21,443 nt of DNA from an uncultured Synechococcus sp. (GCA_937930135.1 CALGVO010000177.1:1-21443), one strand, 5' to 3'; positions 1 through 8,213 are shown, counted from the first letter of the stretch. Translations and numbers: made by a program. Notes: generated from the sequence alone by a model not told the origin.

Positions 1-1027
1 CACTCACCAAGAGGTCGGCGACCTTGCCGGTCATGCCGATGCTGCGCAGATCGAGAAGCACCACATGGTTGTCGGTGCCACCACTCACCACGGCGATCCC
101 CCGCTCCTGAAGCCGGGTCGCCAGAGCCTGGGCGTTGGCCACCACCTGCTGGGCATAGATCTTGAAGCTGGGCTGCAACGCTTCTCCGAAGGCCACGGCT
201 TTGGCAGCGATCACATGCTCGAGGGGGCCGCCCTGCGTGCCGGGGAAAACCGCCTTGTCGAACTGGCGGGCAAAGTCGGCATCGCGGCAGAGAATCAGAC
301 CCCCGCGCGGTCCGCGCAGCGTCTTGTGGGTGGTGGTGGTCACCACATCACAGACCGGCACAGGGCTGGGATGCACATCGGCCGCCACAAGACCGGCGAT
401 GTGGGCCATGTCGGCCATCAGATAGGCACCCACCTCATCAGCGATGGCGCGGAAGGCCTGAAAATCGATGGTGCGGGGATAGGCGGAATACCCGCACACG
501 ATCAACTTCGGCCGATGCTCCAGTGCCAGCTGGCGGATCGCCTCCATGTCGAGGCGCTGGGTGTCGCGATCAACCCCGTACTGCACCACGTTGAACCATT
601 TGCCGCTGACATTCACCGGCGATCCATGGGTGAGGTGGCCGCCATGGCTGAGGTCCAGGCCCATGATCGTGTCACCGGGCTTGAGCAGGGCCAGGAAAAC
701 GGCGAAGTTGGCCTGAGCGCCGCTGTGGGGCTGCACATTGGCCCAGGCGGCACCGAACAGCTCTTTGGCGCGAGCGATCGCCAGCTCTTCGATCGCATCC
801 ACGTGCTCACAACCGCCGTAGTAGCGCTTGTGGGGGAGGCCCTCCGCGTATTTGTTGGTGAGCACCGATCCCTGGGCTTCCATCACAGCCCTGGAGGCGA
901 AATTCTCCGAGGCGATCAGCTCCAGATGGGTCTCCTGACGCTCCCGTTCCTTGCCGATCAGGCCGGAGATGGCCGGGTCGGCATCCACCAGGGCGGCATT
1001 GATCGCAGAGGAAAGGCGCTGAGACAT
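1..1027 (-). CDS. glyA: Serine hydroxymethyltransferase, 3' end cut off by window edge
   Basis: This PLP enzyme interconverts serine and glycine while loading tetrahydrofolate with a one-carbon unit; it is cytosolic. The reading frame starts at the ATG at 1027 (N-terminus MSQRLSSAINAALVDADPA) and stays open to base 1, giving about 342 of the family's usual 420-430 residues, so the C-terminus lies outside the window. Visible signatures are the N-terminal ELIASENFAS block, the YAEGLPHKRYYGG-like substrate loop (here written YAEGLPHKRYYGGCE), SHGGHLTHG, and the PLP-binding segment VVTTTTHKTLRGPRGG with the Schiff-base lysine at about residue 235. It lies downstream of tRNA-Arg on the same strand, but a terminator separates them, so it probably has its own promoter in the roughly 100-bp gap. 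Identity is very secure. Confidence 0.97.
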   Translation of the reverse strand, partial: MSQRLSSAINAALVDADPAISGLIGKERERQETHLELIASENFASRAVMEAQGSVLTNKYAEGLPHKRYYGGCEHVDAIEELAIARAKELFGAAWANVQPHSGAQANFAVFLALLKPGDTIMGLDLSHGGHLTHGSPVNVSGKWFNVVQYGVDRDTQRLDMEAIRQLALEHRPKLIVCGYSAYPRTIDFQAFRAIADEVGAYLMADMAHIAGLVAADVHPSPVPVCDVVTTTTHKTLRGPRGGLILCRDADFARQFDKAVFPGTQGGPLEHVIAAKAVAFGEALQPSFKIYAQQVVANAQALATRLQERGIAVVSGGTDNHVVLLDLRSIGMTGKVADLLVS

Positions 1028-1128
1028 CGACACGAACCGGTGGCATCCCGATCGTAGGCAACAGAACCGCCCCAGACGGGGCCACCGGCGCAACACACCG
1101 CGATCGAGCGCTGCGTGGATGCATGGCC

Positions 1129-1153
1129 AAAAAAAAACTGCCCGTGGGCAGTT
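1129..1153 (-). terminator. Rho-independent terminator of tRNA-Arg
   Basis: Read on the minus strand, an inverted repeat (AACTGCC, four-base loop, GGCAGTT) is followed directly by a run of nine T. It starts 6 nt after the tRNA-Arg discriminator base, so it should end the tRNA transcript and insulate the downstream glyA. Confidence 0.88.
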
Positions 1154-1159
1154 GAAAAA

Positions 1160-1233
1160 CGCGCCTGGAGAGATTCGAACTCCCGACCCTCTGATCCGTA
1201 GTCAGATGCTCTAATCCGCTGAGCTACAAGCGC
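1160..1233 (-). tRNA. tRNA-Arg (anticodon ACG)
   Basis: A complete 74-nt cloverleaf can be folded on the minus strand. The acceptor arms GCGCTTG and CAGGCGC pair with one G-T wobble, the anticodon stem TCTGA/TCAGA closes the loop CTACGGA, giving anticodon ACG (read as ICG after A34 deamination), and the T-arm contains GGGAG-TTCGAAT-CTCTC (last part CTCCC-like pairing with one wobble). The discriminator is G at 1160 and CCA is not encoded, which is usual in cyanobacteria. It decodes CGN arginine codons. Confidence 0.96.
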
Positions 1234-1342
1234 TTGCGCCAATCCATCTGAGCCTATCGAGGTGCCCTTCGTCAACCAGGACACAGGGATGCGGCCAGGC
1301 CAGCCCGGGGGCGAGAATTCAGGGAGCAGCCCACGGGTGTGT

Positions 1343-1615
1343 ATGCCCATTCGCTGGTACGGCCCCGCAAACCCGGCGGATCCGACCTACCGACACTTCA
1401 GTCGTGTGGTGAATCTGACCCTGCATGGGATGGCCTTTGCTGCCATCAACAGCGGGCTCTGGTTCGTGCAGGGCCTTCGTCATCCTTGGCACCATCTGCC
1501 TCTTGTCAGCGAAATCTGGCTGGTGCTGCTGATCACGCACCTTCTCGTGGTGCTGCGGCTTCGCCCGGCAACCGACGCGGCTGCCAGTGTCTCGTCCTCC
1601 GCCCATAACGACTGA
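1343..1615 (+). CDS. Small two-transmembrane protein (2TM-domain-like)
   Basis: A 90-aa protein starting at MPIRWYGPANPADPTYR. An upstream in-frame start exists at 1262, but it would add a low-complexity leader overlapping the promoter region of the tRNA, and the MPIRW start resembles what I recall of cyanobacterial 2TM proteins. Two hydrophobic helices are visible at about residues 24-44 (NLTLHGMAFAAINSGLWFVQ) and 55-72 (VSEIWLVLLITHLLVV), joined by a short loop with RHPWHHL; the tail from residue 75 is Ala/Ser-rich. It is probably an inner- or thylakoid-membrane protein of unknown role. Its TGA stop overlaps the ATG of the next gene (TGATG), which suggests translational coupling. Confidence 0.75.
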   Translation: MPIRWYGPANPADPTYRHFSRVVNLTLHGMAFAAINSGLWFVQGLRHPWHHLPLVSEIWLVLLITHLLVVLRLRPATDAAASVSSSAHND

Positions 1616-1905
1616 TGAGCCTCGATGCCGCCGATCTGCGCGAGCTGACCAGCAGCCTCAGCGATCGGCTTTACCTGCAAATCGCCAACTGGCATCTCTA
1701 TCTGGGTGATGCCGGCTTGGCGGAAGCTCTGGCGATTGAATGCAGTGCCCGCCTCGACCAGGGAGCGGCCATTGCCGCCCGCCAGGCCCTCGAGGCGGTG
1801 CAGGTTCCTCTGGCCGGCGGAAGCACCCGGCTGCCCCTGGCACGACTGATTCCTGCTGTGCAACTTCGTGATCTTGAGGAGATCCTCGAGGAGCACTGCC
1901 GATAA
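1615..1905 (+). CDS. DUF3181 family cyanobacterial protein
   Basis: A 96-aa soluble, acidic protein without a signal peptide or membrane segment. The pattern LYLQIANWHLYLGDAGLAEAL, then DQGAAIAARQALEAVQV, then GGSTRLPLARLIPAVQLRDL matches my memory of the DUF3181 family, which is known from cyanobacteria and has no assigned function. The start is fixed by a 1-nt overlap with the upstream stop (TGATG), so the two proteins are probably made from one mRNA by coupled translation. The ending LEEILEEHCR is typical for the family. Family assignment is by recall; no biochemical role can be read from the sequence. Confidence 0.85.
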   Translation: MSLDAADLRELTSSLSDRLYLQIANWHLYLGDAGLAEALAIECSARLDQGAAIAARQALEAVQVPLAGGSTRLPLARLIPAVQLRDLEEILEEHCR

Positions 1906-1921
1906 GGTTGCTGGCACCTCC

Positions 1922-1925
1922 GGAG
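1922..1925 (+). promoter_or_regulatory. Shine-Dalgarno GGAG deciding a GTG start
   Basis: GGAG sits 5 nt upstream of the GTG at 1931. This supports the GTG over the in-frame ATG at 1868, which would overlap the upstream gene by 38 nt. Confidence 0.55.
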
Positions 1926-1930
1926 TTCCT

Positions 1931-2194
1931 GTGCTGATCATCGAGGTCACCAACGCGCGCGACGTGGTGCGGCAGCGAATCGGGCGGCTTGGCGAGCGGC
2001 TGATCGGCAAGGTGGTGGATGCGGAAGCGCAGGTGGAGAAAGCCCTGATCCAGGAGTTGGAAACCGCCTTTCGCGATTTCGGCATCGAGGCACGGATCCT
2101 TTCGGTTCAAGGGCCTCAGGTGGTGGGCCGTCAGCAGCTCGAGCTACCGATCCAGGTGCGCGAAGAACGCAACGTGCGACTCAGCGAGAGCTGA
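1931..2194 (+). CDS. Conserved small cyanobacterial protein of unknown function
   Basis: An 87-aa soluble protein beginning VLIIEVTNARDVVRQRIGRL (GTG start, with GGAG 5 nt upstream). It looks like an alternating alpha/beta protein: a beta strand (LIIEV), a long charged helix (ARDVVRQRIGRLGERLIGKV, then VEKALIQELETAFRDF) and beta strands at the end (ARILSVQGPQVVG, LELPIQV). I have a sense of similar proteins in marine Synechococcus and Prochlorococcus but no family name or function. It follows DUF3181 by 25 nt, so the three small genes 1343-2194 probably form one operon. Its 3' end overlaps the convergent murJ stop by 14 nt. Confidence 0.75.
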   Translation: MLIIEVTNARDVVRQRIGRLGERLIGKVVDAEAQVEKALIQELETAFRDFGIEARILSVQGPQVVGRQQLELPIQVREERNVRLSES

Positions 2195-3824
2195 TCCGAC
2201 GCCGAATCCCCCGCACCAGATCCGCTAATTCCGGAACACCACTGCGCAGACCGACCAGAACGAAAACCAACAGACCCACTGCGGCCGAGACGGCCACCTG
2301 AAGGATTCGTCCCAGCGCATCAGCAGCCCAGACCCAGCCAAGGCTCACTGCCCAGGCCGCCACACCGGCGAGCACCGCCGCGAGGGCCAGGGCGAGTGCA
2401 TCCCGGCCCCAGGCGAGCAGAGGCAGACCGCCCAGGCGCCGCTGCAGCACAAGCAACAGGGCGGTGCAGGTGATCAGGTTGATCGCCACAGTGGCGAGCA
2501 CCAGGCCTGGGGCGCCGAAGCTGAAGGGCAGCTGGGGCCCCCAGGGGCTCGGGCCGCCCACCAGCACCCAGTCAAAGAGCACATTCAGACCGATCCCCGC
2601 CATGGAGAGCCGAAACGGGGTCGTGCCATCCCCGAGGGCATAGAACACCCGCACCAGCACATCACGGCCCAGATAGGCCGGCATGCCGACGCCATAGGCC
2701 ATCAGCAGCCCGGTCACCAGCTGCACAGCCTGCTGATCAAAGGCCCCCCGTTCGTAGACGAGCACCACGATCGGGCCACCAAGAGCGACGAACAGGGCCC
2801 CCAGGGGCAGCATCGATGCGGTCGAGAGCATCAACCCCTGGCGAATCCGTTCCACCAAGGCCGGCCGATCCTGCGGTGCCGTCAGGCGGGAGAAGGTGGG
2901 CAGCAGGGGCACCAACAGGGCATTGGAGATCAGACCCAGAGGGGTCTGCACGAGCAGATTGGCGTAGCCCAGGCCGGCGGCAGCCCCCACCAGGGCCGAA
3001 GCGAAGAACAGATCCGTGAACACATTGATCTGCAACATCCCTGAAGAGAGGGTGGCCGGCCCCATCACACGCCACACCTCCTGAACACCCGGGTGGCGCC
3101 AGTCCCAGACGAAACGCAGCCGTGCCAGACCCTGACGGGCGAGGGCCGGCAGCTGCAGGAGCCACTGCAGCAGGGCCCCCACCAAAGTGGCGAGCGCCAG
3201 CACCACACCGCCCTTGATCGCGAAGGCCGGCGTGGCGATTGCATCACCGAGCTGCCACCACAGCACACCGATTCCAAGGATGAGGGCCAGGCTCGACATC
3301 AGCGGTGAGATCGCCGGAATCCAGAACTCATCGGCGGCATTGAGGGAACCGAAACCGAGACCGATCAATCCAGCCAGCAACGCCATCGGCGCCATCACCT
3401 GGAGCTGCAGCACGGCGTTCTGGTGCAGCTCAGCACTCAGCCCCGGCCCCACCAGCGTGATCAGGGGATCGGCCGCCAGCACCAGCAGCAGCGTGACCGC
3501 CAGCAACAGCGCACTCACCATCGTGTTGAGCGTGGCGAGGATGTGGGCTCCCTCCTGCCGCGGCCGGCGGCTGAGCACACTCACCATGGCGCTGTGGAAT
3601 GGGCCGTTGATGCCACCGAGCAGGATCAGAAGAAATCCCGGCAACACATAGGCGTAGTTGTAGGCGTCATAGGCGGCCCCGACGCCGAAGGCGGCGGCGA
3701 TCACCAGCTGCCGCGCGAGGCCGCCCAGCTTGCTGAGCATGGTGCCGTAGGTCACCACGAGGGCGATGTGTTTGAGGGATCTCGCCATCGACGGCCCGGC
3801 TGGCACTGCTGAACTGGACGGCAT
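2181..3824 (-). CDS. murJ: MurJ/MviN-family lipid II flippase
   Basis: A 547-aa polytopic inner-membrane protein of the MATE-like MVF superfamily that moves lipid-linked peptidoglycan precursor across the membrane. Evidence: the N-terminal block SKLGGLARQLVIAAAFGVGAAYDAYNYAYVLPGFLLILLGG followed by INGPFHSAMVSVL is characteristic of cyanobacterial MurJ, and about 13-14 hydrophobic helices follow, with charged loops such as LPTFSRLTAPQDRPAL and LVYERGAFDQQA and YLGRDVLVRVFYALGDGTTPF, all typical of the family. Length is normal. The start is uncertain: ATG at 3824 is used here, giving a 14-residue leader before SLKHIA, while ATG at 3788 (MARSLKHI) is also possible. It faces sfsA divergently with about 77 bp between them and overlaps its downstream convergent neighbour by 14 bp. 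Confidence 0.93.
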   Translation of the reverse strand: MPSSSAVPAGPSMARSLKHIALVVTYGTMLSKLGGLARQLVIAAAFGVGAAYDAYNYAYVLPGFLLILLGGINGPFHSAMVSVLSRRPRQEGAHILATLNTMVSALLLAVTLLLVLAADPLITLVGPGLSAELHQNAVLQLQVMAPMALLAGLIGLGFGSLNAADEFWIPAISPLMSSLALILGIGVLWWQLGDAIATPAFAIKGGVVLALATLVGALLQWLLQLPALARQGLARLRFVWDWRHPGVQEVWRVMGPATLSSGMLQINVFTDLFFASALVGAAAGLGYANLLVQTPLGLISNALLVPLLPTFSRLTAPQDRPALVERIRQGLMLSTASMLPLGALFVALGGPIVVLVYERGAFDQQAVQLVTGLLMAYGVGMPAYLGRDVLVRVFYALGDGTTPFRLSMAGIGLNVLFDWVLVGGPSPWGPQLPFSFGAPGLVLATVAINLITCTALLLVLQRRLGGLPLLAWGRDALALALAAVLAGVAAWAVSLGWVWAADALGRILQVAVSAAVGLLVFVLVGLRSGVPELADLVRGIRRRISSR

Positions 3825-3901
3825 TCTTGACCGCTTCAGCCCTTCAGCCTCACGCCAGGGGCCACCATGACCACCATCTGTGTCCCTGGTGCTGTGCTGC
3901 C

Positions 3902-4666
3902 ATGCCCGGCCAACCGCTTCTCACCTTCGAGCCCCTGCAGGAAGGCGTGCTGCTCAAGCGCTACAAACGCTTCCTGGCCGATGTTCGCCTTGATGACGGC
4001 CGTGAGGTGACCGCCCACTGCGCCAACACCGGACCGATGACCGGCGTGCTGCACCCCGGAGGCAGGGTCCGTCTGCGCCATGCCCCCTCACCAACCCGCA
4101 AACTCGCCTGGACCTGGGAGCAGGCGGAAGTGCCCGGGGCCGATGGCACCCCCTGCTGGGTGGGCATCAACACCGCTCTGCCGAATCGCCTGATCCGGGC
4201 CGCGATCGAAGCCGGCTGCCTGGACGACCAGCTGGGGCCGATCGCCACCATCCGAGGCGAAGTGCCCTACGGCAAAGACCGCCGCAGCCGCATCGATCTG
4301 CTGCTCTCACCGGATGCGCAGGCAGGCGACCCCAGAGCCATTTATGTGGAAGTGAAGAACACCACCTGGACCGAGGGCCATCTCGCCCTGTTTCCAGACA
4401 CGGTCACCGAACGGGGGCAGAAGCACCTGGAGGAGCTGAGTGCCCTGCCGCCAGAAGCCAGGGCCGTACTGGTGCCCTGCCTGAGCCGACCGGATGTGAC
4501 CGCCTTCGCTCCGGGCGACAGCGCCGATCCCCGCTACGGCGAGCTGTTCCGCCAAGGTCTGGACGCCGGCGTTGAGGTGCTGCCCTGCGCCTTCCGCTTC
4601 GAGGCCGATCGCATTCTCTGGGATGGCCTCAGGCCGGTCCTGACCCATCAATCGGCGATTCGGTAA
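3902..4666 (+). CDS. sfsA: SfsA, sugar fermentation stimulation protein family
   Basis: A 254-aa protein (E. coli SfsA is about 234 aa). SfsA was named from a maltose-metabolism effect and carries an OB-like N-terminal part and a PD-(D/E)xK nuclease-like C-terminal domain; its true substrate is unsettled. Visible are LLKRYKRFLADV (residues 17-28), HCANTGPMTG (39-48), GINTALPNRLIRAAIEAG, and the nuclease-like core SRIDLLL (D132), YVEVKNTTW (E150, K152) and LFPDTVTERGQKHLEEL. The ATG at 3902 gives the N-terminus expected from homologues; the frame is open upstream to 3827 but that stretch (HHDHHLCPWCC) is not conserved as far as I recall. Amt1 follows on the same strand. Confidence 0.94.
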   Translation: MPGQPLLTFEPLQEGVLLKRYKRFLADVRLDDGREVTAHCANTGPMTGVLHPGGRVRLRHAPSPTRKLAWTWEQAEVPGADGTPCWVGINTALPNRLIRAAIEAGCLDDQLGPIATIRGEVPYGKDRRSRIDLLLSPDAQAGDPRAIYVEVKNTTWTEGHLALFPDTVTERGQKHLEELSALPPEARAVLVPCLSRPDVTAFAPGDSADPRYGELFRQGLDAGVEVLPCAFRFEADRILWDGLRPVLTHQSAIR

Positions 4667-4676
4667 CAATCGCCAC
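4663..4676 (+). promoter_or_regulatory. Possible NtcA box upstream of amt1 (weak)
   Basis: GTA-N8-CAC, one mismatch from the NtcA consensus GTA-N8-TAC, lies at the sfsA stop codon about 84 nt upstream of the amt1 ATG. Amt genes are commonly NtcA-activated in cyanobacteria. However, the only TAnnnT-like -10 candidates (around 4689-4696) are too close to the site for the usual class II spacing, so this is only suggestive. Confidence 0.25.
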
Positions 4677-4760
4677 CTGGGAATGGTTCATAAGCGAGCA
4701 CTTTGTCAGCGGAAGCCGGACCTCAGCGTCCAGCCCGTTCTGCAGCCCTGCTCTCCTTTC

Positions 4761-6227
4761 ATGACAACTGCTCTGCACTCGCCTGCAAGGCGGGGCAAGA
4801 CACGCCTCCAGGACGCCAGTCTTCTGGATGGCCCCATGCTCCTCTTGCGCAGCATTCGCGGCTTCAAGTCGACTCGTTCCTTGATGTGGCTGGCCTGCGT
4901 GCCTGTCGCCCTCTTCGGCCTCGGACTGTTCAACCTCTCGGCCCATGCCGCCGAGATGCCCGAGCTGAATGCCGCTTTCCTGGCCAACAACCTCTGGTTG
5001 CTGGTGGCCACGATCCTGGTGATCTTCATGAACGCCGGTTTCGCCATGGTCGAAGCCGGTATGTGCCGCCAAAAAAATGCGGTGAATATTCTCGCCAAGA
5101 ACCTGTTTGTGTTCGCCCTGGCGGTGACCGCCTACTGGTTCATCGGTTACTCGCTGATGTATGGCGATCCGGTGGCCGCAGGTTGGCTGTATTTCAGTGG
5201 ATTGTTCTTTGACCCGACCGTCACACCGGAACTGATCGCCGAAGGCGGTCTGGTCCCTTCCGTCGATTTCCTCTTTCAGGCAGCCTTCGCAGGCACCGCC
5301 GCAACGATCGTGTCGGGCTTGGTGGCCGAGCGGGTCAAATTCGGCGAGTTTGTGATCTTCTCCCTCGTTCTCACCGCCTTCATCTATCCGATTTCCGGCT
5401 CCTGGCAGTGGAACGGTGGCTGGCTGAGTGAACTGGGCTTCATCGACTTCGCTGGCTCATCGATCGTTCACTCGGTGGGAGCCTGGGCAGGATTGGTCGG
5501 CGCCATGCTGCTCGGACCCCGCATCGGCAAGTTCGTGGATGGCAAGCCTCAGGCCATCCCTGGCCACAACATGGCCATCGCCACCCTTGGCGCCCTGATC
5601 CTGTGGATCGGCTGGTATGGCTTCAACCCAGGCTCCGAGCTGGCCATGGACCAATACGTGGCCTATGTAGCTGTGACCACCACCCTGGCCGCCGCTGGCG
5701 GCGCCATCGGCGCGACGGTGATGTCGACCATGACGTCCGGAAAGCCAGATCTGACAATGACCATCAACGGCATCCTGGCTGGCTTGGTGAGTATCACCGC
5801 CGGATGCGGCAACATGACATTGGCTGGTTCCTGGGTGACCGGGGCCATCGGTGGAGTGATCGTCGTTTTCGCAGTAGCCGCCCTTGATGCAGCTCAGATT
5901 GACGACCCCGTGGGTGCTTTCTCCGTCCACGGCGTCTGTGGCGTCTGGGGCACCCTCGTGATCGGCCTCTGGGGCGTCGATGGTATGGATGCTGGCGCTG
6001 CTGGCATCGGCCTCTTCAACGGCGGTGGGATCTCCCAGCTCGGTATTCAGGCCCTGGGCTGTGCGGCCTACGCAATCTGGGCCCTGATCACCTGCTGGAT
6101 CACCTGGTCGATCATCGGTGGTCTGTTTGGTGGCATCCGCGTCACTGAGAAAGAAGAGATCGAAGGTCTCGACATCGGTGAGCACGGCATGGAGGCCTAT
6201 CCGGATTTCGCCTCAGCCGGCAACTGA
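4761..6227 (+). CDS. amt1: Ammonium transporter Amt1 with signal peptide
   Basis: A 488-aa Amt/Rh-family channel that imports ammonium across the plasma membrane. The start MTTALHSPARRGKTRLQDAS is chosen because it resembles marine Synechococcus Amt1 N-termini; the frame is open up to 4683. A basic segment and hydrophobic stretch (about 39-64) end in AHAAE, a likely signal-peptide cleavage site after residue 63. Eleven helices follow. The pore signatures are visible: ANNLWLLVATILVIFMNAGFAMVEAG, FAGTAATIVSGLVAER, DFAGSSIVHSVGAWAG with pore His237, and SVHGVCGVWGT with pore His390 (the AmtB His168/His318 twin-histidine pair). It has a strong terminator 33 nt downstream, so it ends its own transcript. 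Nitrogen control by NtcA is expected from the family. Confidence 0.96.
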   Translation: MTTALHSPARRGKTRLQDASLLDGPMLLLRSIRGFKSTRSLMWLACVPVALFGLGLFNLSAHAAEMPELNAAFLANNLWLLVATILVIFMNAGFAMVEAGMCRQKNAVNILAKNLFVFALAVTAYWFIGYSLMYGDPVAAGWLYFSGLFFDPTVTPELIAEGGLVPSVDFLFQAAFAGTAATIVSGLVAERVKFGEFVIFSLVLTAFIYPISGSWQWNGGWLSELGFIDFAGSSIVHSVGAWAGLVGAMLLGPRIGKFVDGKPQAIPGHNMAIATLGALILWIGWYGFNPGSELAMDQYVAYVAVTTTLAAAGGAIGATVMSTMTSGKPDLTMTINGILAGLVSITAGCGNMTLAGSWVTGAIGGVIVVFAVAALDAAQIDDPVGAFSVHGVCGVWGTLVIGLWGVDGMDAGAAGIGLFNGGGISQLGIQALGCAAYAIWALITCWITWSIIGGLFGGIRVTEKEEIEGLDIGEHGMEAYPDFASAGN

Positions 6228-6259
6228 ATTCTCACCCTCAGCATCCGCTGACCATTTCG

Positions 6260-6288
6260 ACCCGGCTCCCATGGGGCCGGGTTTTGTT
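6260..6288 (+). terminator. Rho-independent terminator after amt1
   Basis: ACCCGGC and GCCGGGT form a seven-base-pair stem around a nine-base loop, followed by TTTTGTT. It lies between the amt1 stop and the ispH start and points along the + strand. Confidence 0.88.
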
Positions 6289-6326
6289 CTGGGCCCATAG
6301 AGTCACCCCACTGCCGACGCCGCGCC

Positions 6327-7523
6327 ATGGATACCCACGCCTTCAAGCGCTCGCTGCATCACTCCGATCGCTACAATCGACGCGGCTTCGGGCGGGCCGA
6401 CGAGGTGGCCGGCAGCCTTGAGCAGGCCTATCAGAGTGGCCTGATCGGCTCGATCCGAGACAACGACTACCGGCTGAAGCAAGGCCGTCTGACGGTACGG
6501 CTGGCCGAGGCCTTCGGCTTCTGCTGGGGTGTGGAACGGGCAGTGGCGATGGCCTACGAAACCCGCCGCCACTACCCGAGTGAGCGGCTGTGGATCACCA
6601 ACGAAATCATCCACAACCCCTCAGTGAACGACCACCTGCGCGAGATGGATGTGCGGTTCATCCCTGTGGATCAGGGCGTCAAGGACTTTTCAGGCGTTGC
6701 CTCCGGCGATGTGGTGATCCTGCCGGCCTTCGGTGCCACCGTGCAGGAGATGCAACTGCTCAATGAGCGTGGTTGCCACATCGTGGATACCACCTGTCCC
6801 TGGGTCTCCAAGGTGTGGACCACGGTGGAGAAGCACAAGAAGCATGCGTTCACCTCGATCATTCACGGGAAGGTGAAGCACGAGGAAACGCTCGCCACCA
6901 GCTCCTTCGCGGGCACCTATCTGGTGGTGCTGGATCTGGAGGAGGCGTGCCTGGTGTCGAACTACATCCTCGGACAGGGGGATCGGGACGCCTTCATGGC
7001 TCGCTTCGCCAAGGCCTGCTCCCCCGGCTTCGATCCCGATCGCGACCTCCAACGACTGGGCGTGGCCAACCAGACGACCATGCTCAAAAGCGAAACCGAA
7101 GAAATCGGTCGCCTGTTCGAGCGCACCATGCTCAGCAAATACGGACCGACCCGACTGAATGAACACTTCCTCGCCTTCAACACCATCTGCGATGCCACGC
7201 AGGAGCGGCAGGATGCCATGTTCTCCCTGGTGGATGAGCCTCTCGACCTGATGGTGGTGATCGGGGGCTACAACTCATCCAACACCACCCACCTGCAGGA
7301 GATCGCCATCAGCCGCGGCATCCGCTCCTTCCATATCGACACGCCGGAACGGATCGATCCCAACAACAGCATCGAGCACAAACCCCTGGGAGGCGATCTG
7401 GTCATCGAGACGGATTTTCTGCCGCCCGGCCCGGTCACCGTAGGCATCACTTCCGGTGCCTCCACTCCGGACCGGGCCGTGGAGCAGGTGATTCAGCGTC
7501 TGATCGCCCTGAGCGAAAGCTGA
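6327..7523 (+). CDS. ispH: 4-hydroxy-3-methylbut-2-enyl diphosphate reductase, plant/cyanobacterial type
   Basis: IspH (LytB) carries out the last step of the MEP isoprenoid pathway, reductively dehydroxylating HMBPP to IPP and DMAPP with a [4Fe-4S] cluster. The 398-aa length, larger than the roughly 316 aa of E. coli, and the N-terminal extension (MDTHAFKRSLHHSDRYNRRG) are typical of cyanobacterial and plastid forms. Cluster cysteines are Cys66 (AFGFCWGVERAV), Cys157 (DTTCPWVSKVW) and Cys288 (FNTICDATQERQDA). Substrate-contact histidines are His96 (IIHNPSV) and His180/His185 (IIHGKVKHEET). VIGGYNSSNTTHL and ITSGASTPD near the end are also family blocks. It is preceded by the amt1 terminator, so it must be transcribed from a promoter in the ~38 bp gap or by read-through. 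In cyanobacteria it feeds carotenoid, phytol and quinone synthesis. Confidence 0.97.
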   Translation: MDTHAFKRSLHHSDRYNRRGFGRADEVAGSLEQAYQSGLIGSIRDNDYRLKQGRLTVRLAEAFGFCWGVERAVAMAYETRRHYPSERLWITNEIIHNPSVNDHLREMDVRFIPVDQGVKDFSGVASGDVVILPAFGATVQEMQLLNERGCHIVDTTCPWVSKVWTTVEKHKKHAFTSIIHGKVKHEETLATSSFAGTYLVVLDLEEACLVSNYILGQGDRDAFMARFAKACSPGFDPDRDLQRLGVANQTTMLKSETEEIGRLFERTMLSKYGPTRLNEHFLAFNTICDATQERQDAMFSLVDEPLDLMVVIGGYNSSNTTHLQEIAISRGIRSFHIDTPERIDPNNSIEHKPLGGDLVIETDFLPPGPVTVGITSGASTPDRAVEQVIQRLIALSES

Positions 7524-7586
7524 AGGCCAGGCCGCTTTACATTGGTTGATCTAGCGGGGAACACCCCCGGCGAGGGACCCCCATCC

Positions 7587-8213
7587 GTGCTGCTCTTGAC
7601 GAGAACTCCGGCCGAAACCCTGCGCCACAGCGACGATCCCCAGGTGCGCTGCTATCGCAGCCAATTCGCTGACCGCATGGAGATGCTGGCCCCGCGCCAC
7701 CAGGTCGCGGCCTATCTCGATTGCCACGAAGGCTGGTTTCGTCGCTGCGCCGCGCCGATGGACGTGGATTCGATCGACGCCCAGGCCTATGCCTTGAAGC
7801 TCGGGCGCTACGGGAACTTTGGCTTTGAGGTCGAACCGATGATTGGCTTACGCCTGCTGCCACAGCACCAGGGCACCTATGCGATCGTCACGGTGCCGGT
7901 GCCGGATGCCGACCCGGCGCTGACAACGCTCTACGACGTGGACTTCCAGGCCGAACTGAGCCTCGACGAGGATCCGCATCAGGACGCCGTAACGGAAGCC
8001 ACCAATGTGAGCTGGAGCCTGGATCTTTCGGTTTGGATCCGGCTGCCGAAAGTGATCACCATGCTGCCGGAGCAACTGGTGCAATCAAGCGGCGATCACC
8101 TGCTCAGGCAGATCGTGCGCCAGATCTCACGCAAGCTCACCTGGAAGGTGCAGGAGGATTTTCACGCCAACCGTGGCTTGATCTGCCCACCGAGGCGACG
8201 GGCCGCTTTCTGA
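7587..8213 (+). CDS. DUF1997 family protein
   Basis: A 208-aa soluble protein. The central blocks PMDVDSIDAQAYALKLGRYGNFGFEVEPMIGLRLLP and, later, WSLDLSVWIRLPKVITMLPEQLVQSSGDHLLRQIVRQISRKL followed by QEDFH match the DUF1997 (SRPBCC-like) family found in cyanobacteria and plastids; function is not established. The GTG start at 7587 is preferred because GAGGGA lies about 10 nt upstream and homologues I recall begin near LLLTRTPAE; a TTG at 7542 would add 15 residues with no good ribosome-binding site. It follows ispH by 63 nt on the same strand, so co-transcription is possible, and converges with DUF4079. Confidence 0.85.
   Translation: MLLLTRTPAETLRHSDDPQVRCYRSQFADRMEMLAPRHQVAAYLDCHEGWFRRCAAPMDVDSIDAQAYALKLGRYGNFGFEVEPMIGLRLLPQHQGTYAIVTVPVPDADPALTTLYDVDFQAELSLDEDPHQDAVTEATNVSWSLDLSVWIRLPKVITMLPEQLVQSSGDHLLRQIVRQISRKLTWKVQEDFHANRGLICPPRRRAAF

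Noticed and set aside
774..781. HIP1 palindrome GCGATCGC
   Set aside because: I noticed only this copy by eye within glyA. The genome does not appear HIP1-enriched, so it carries no meaning here.
65..1057. A 330-codon open frame on the + strand
   Set aside because: It is antisense to glyA, whose motifs are clear; His- and Gly-rich shadow translation.
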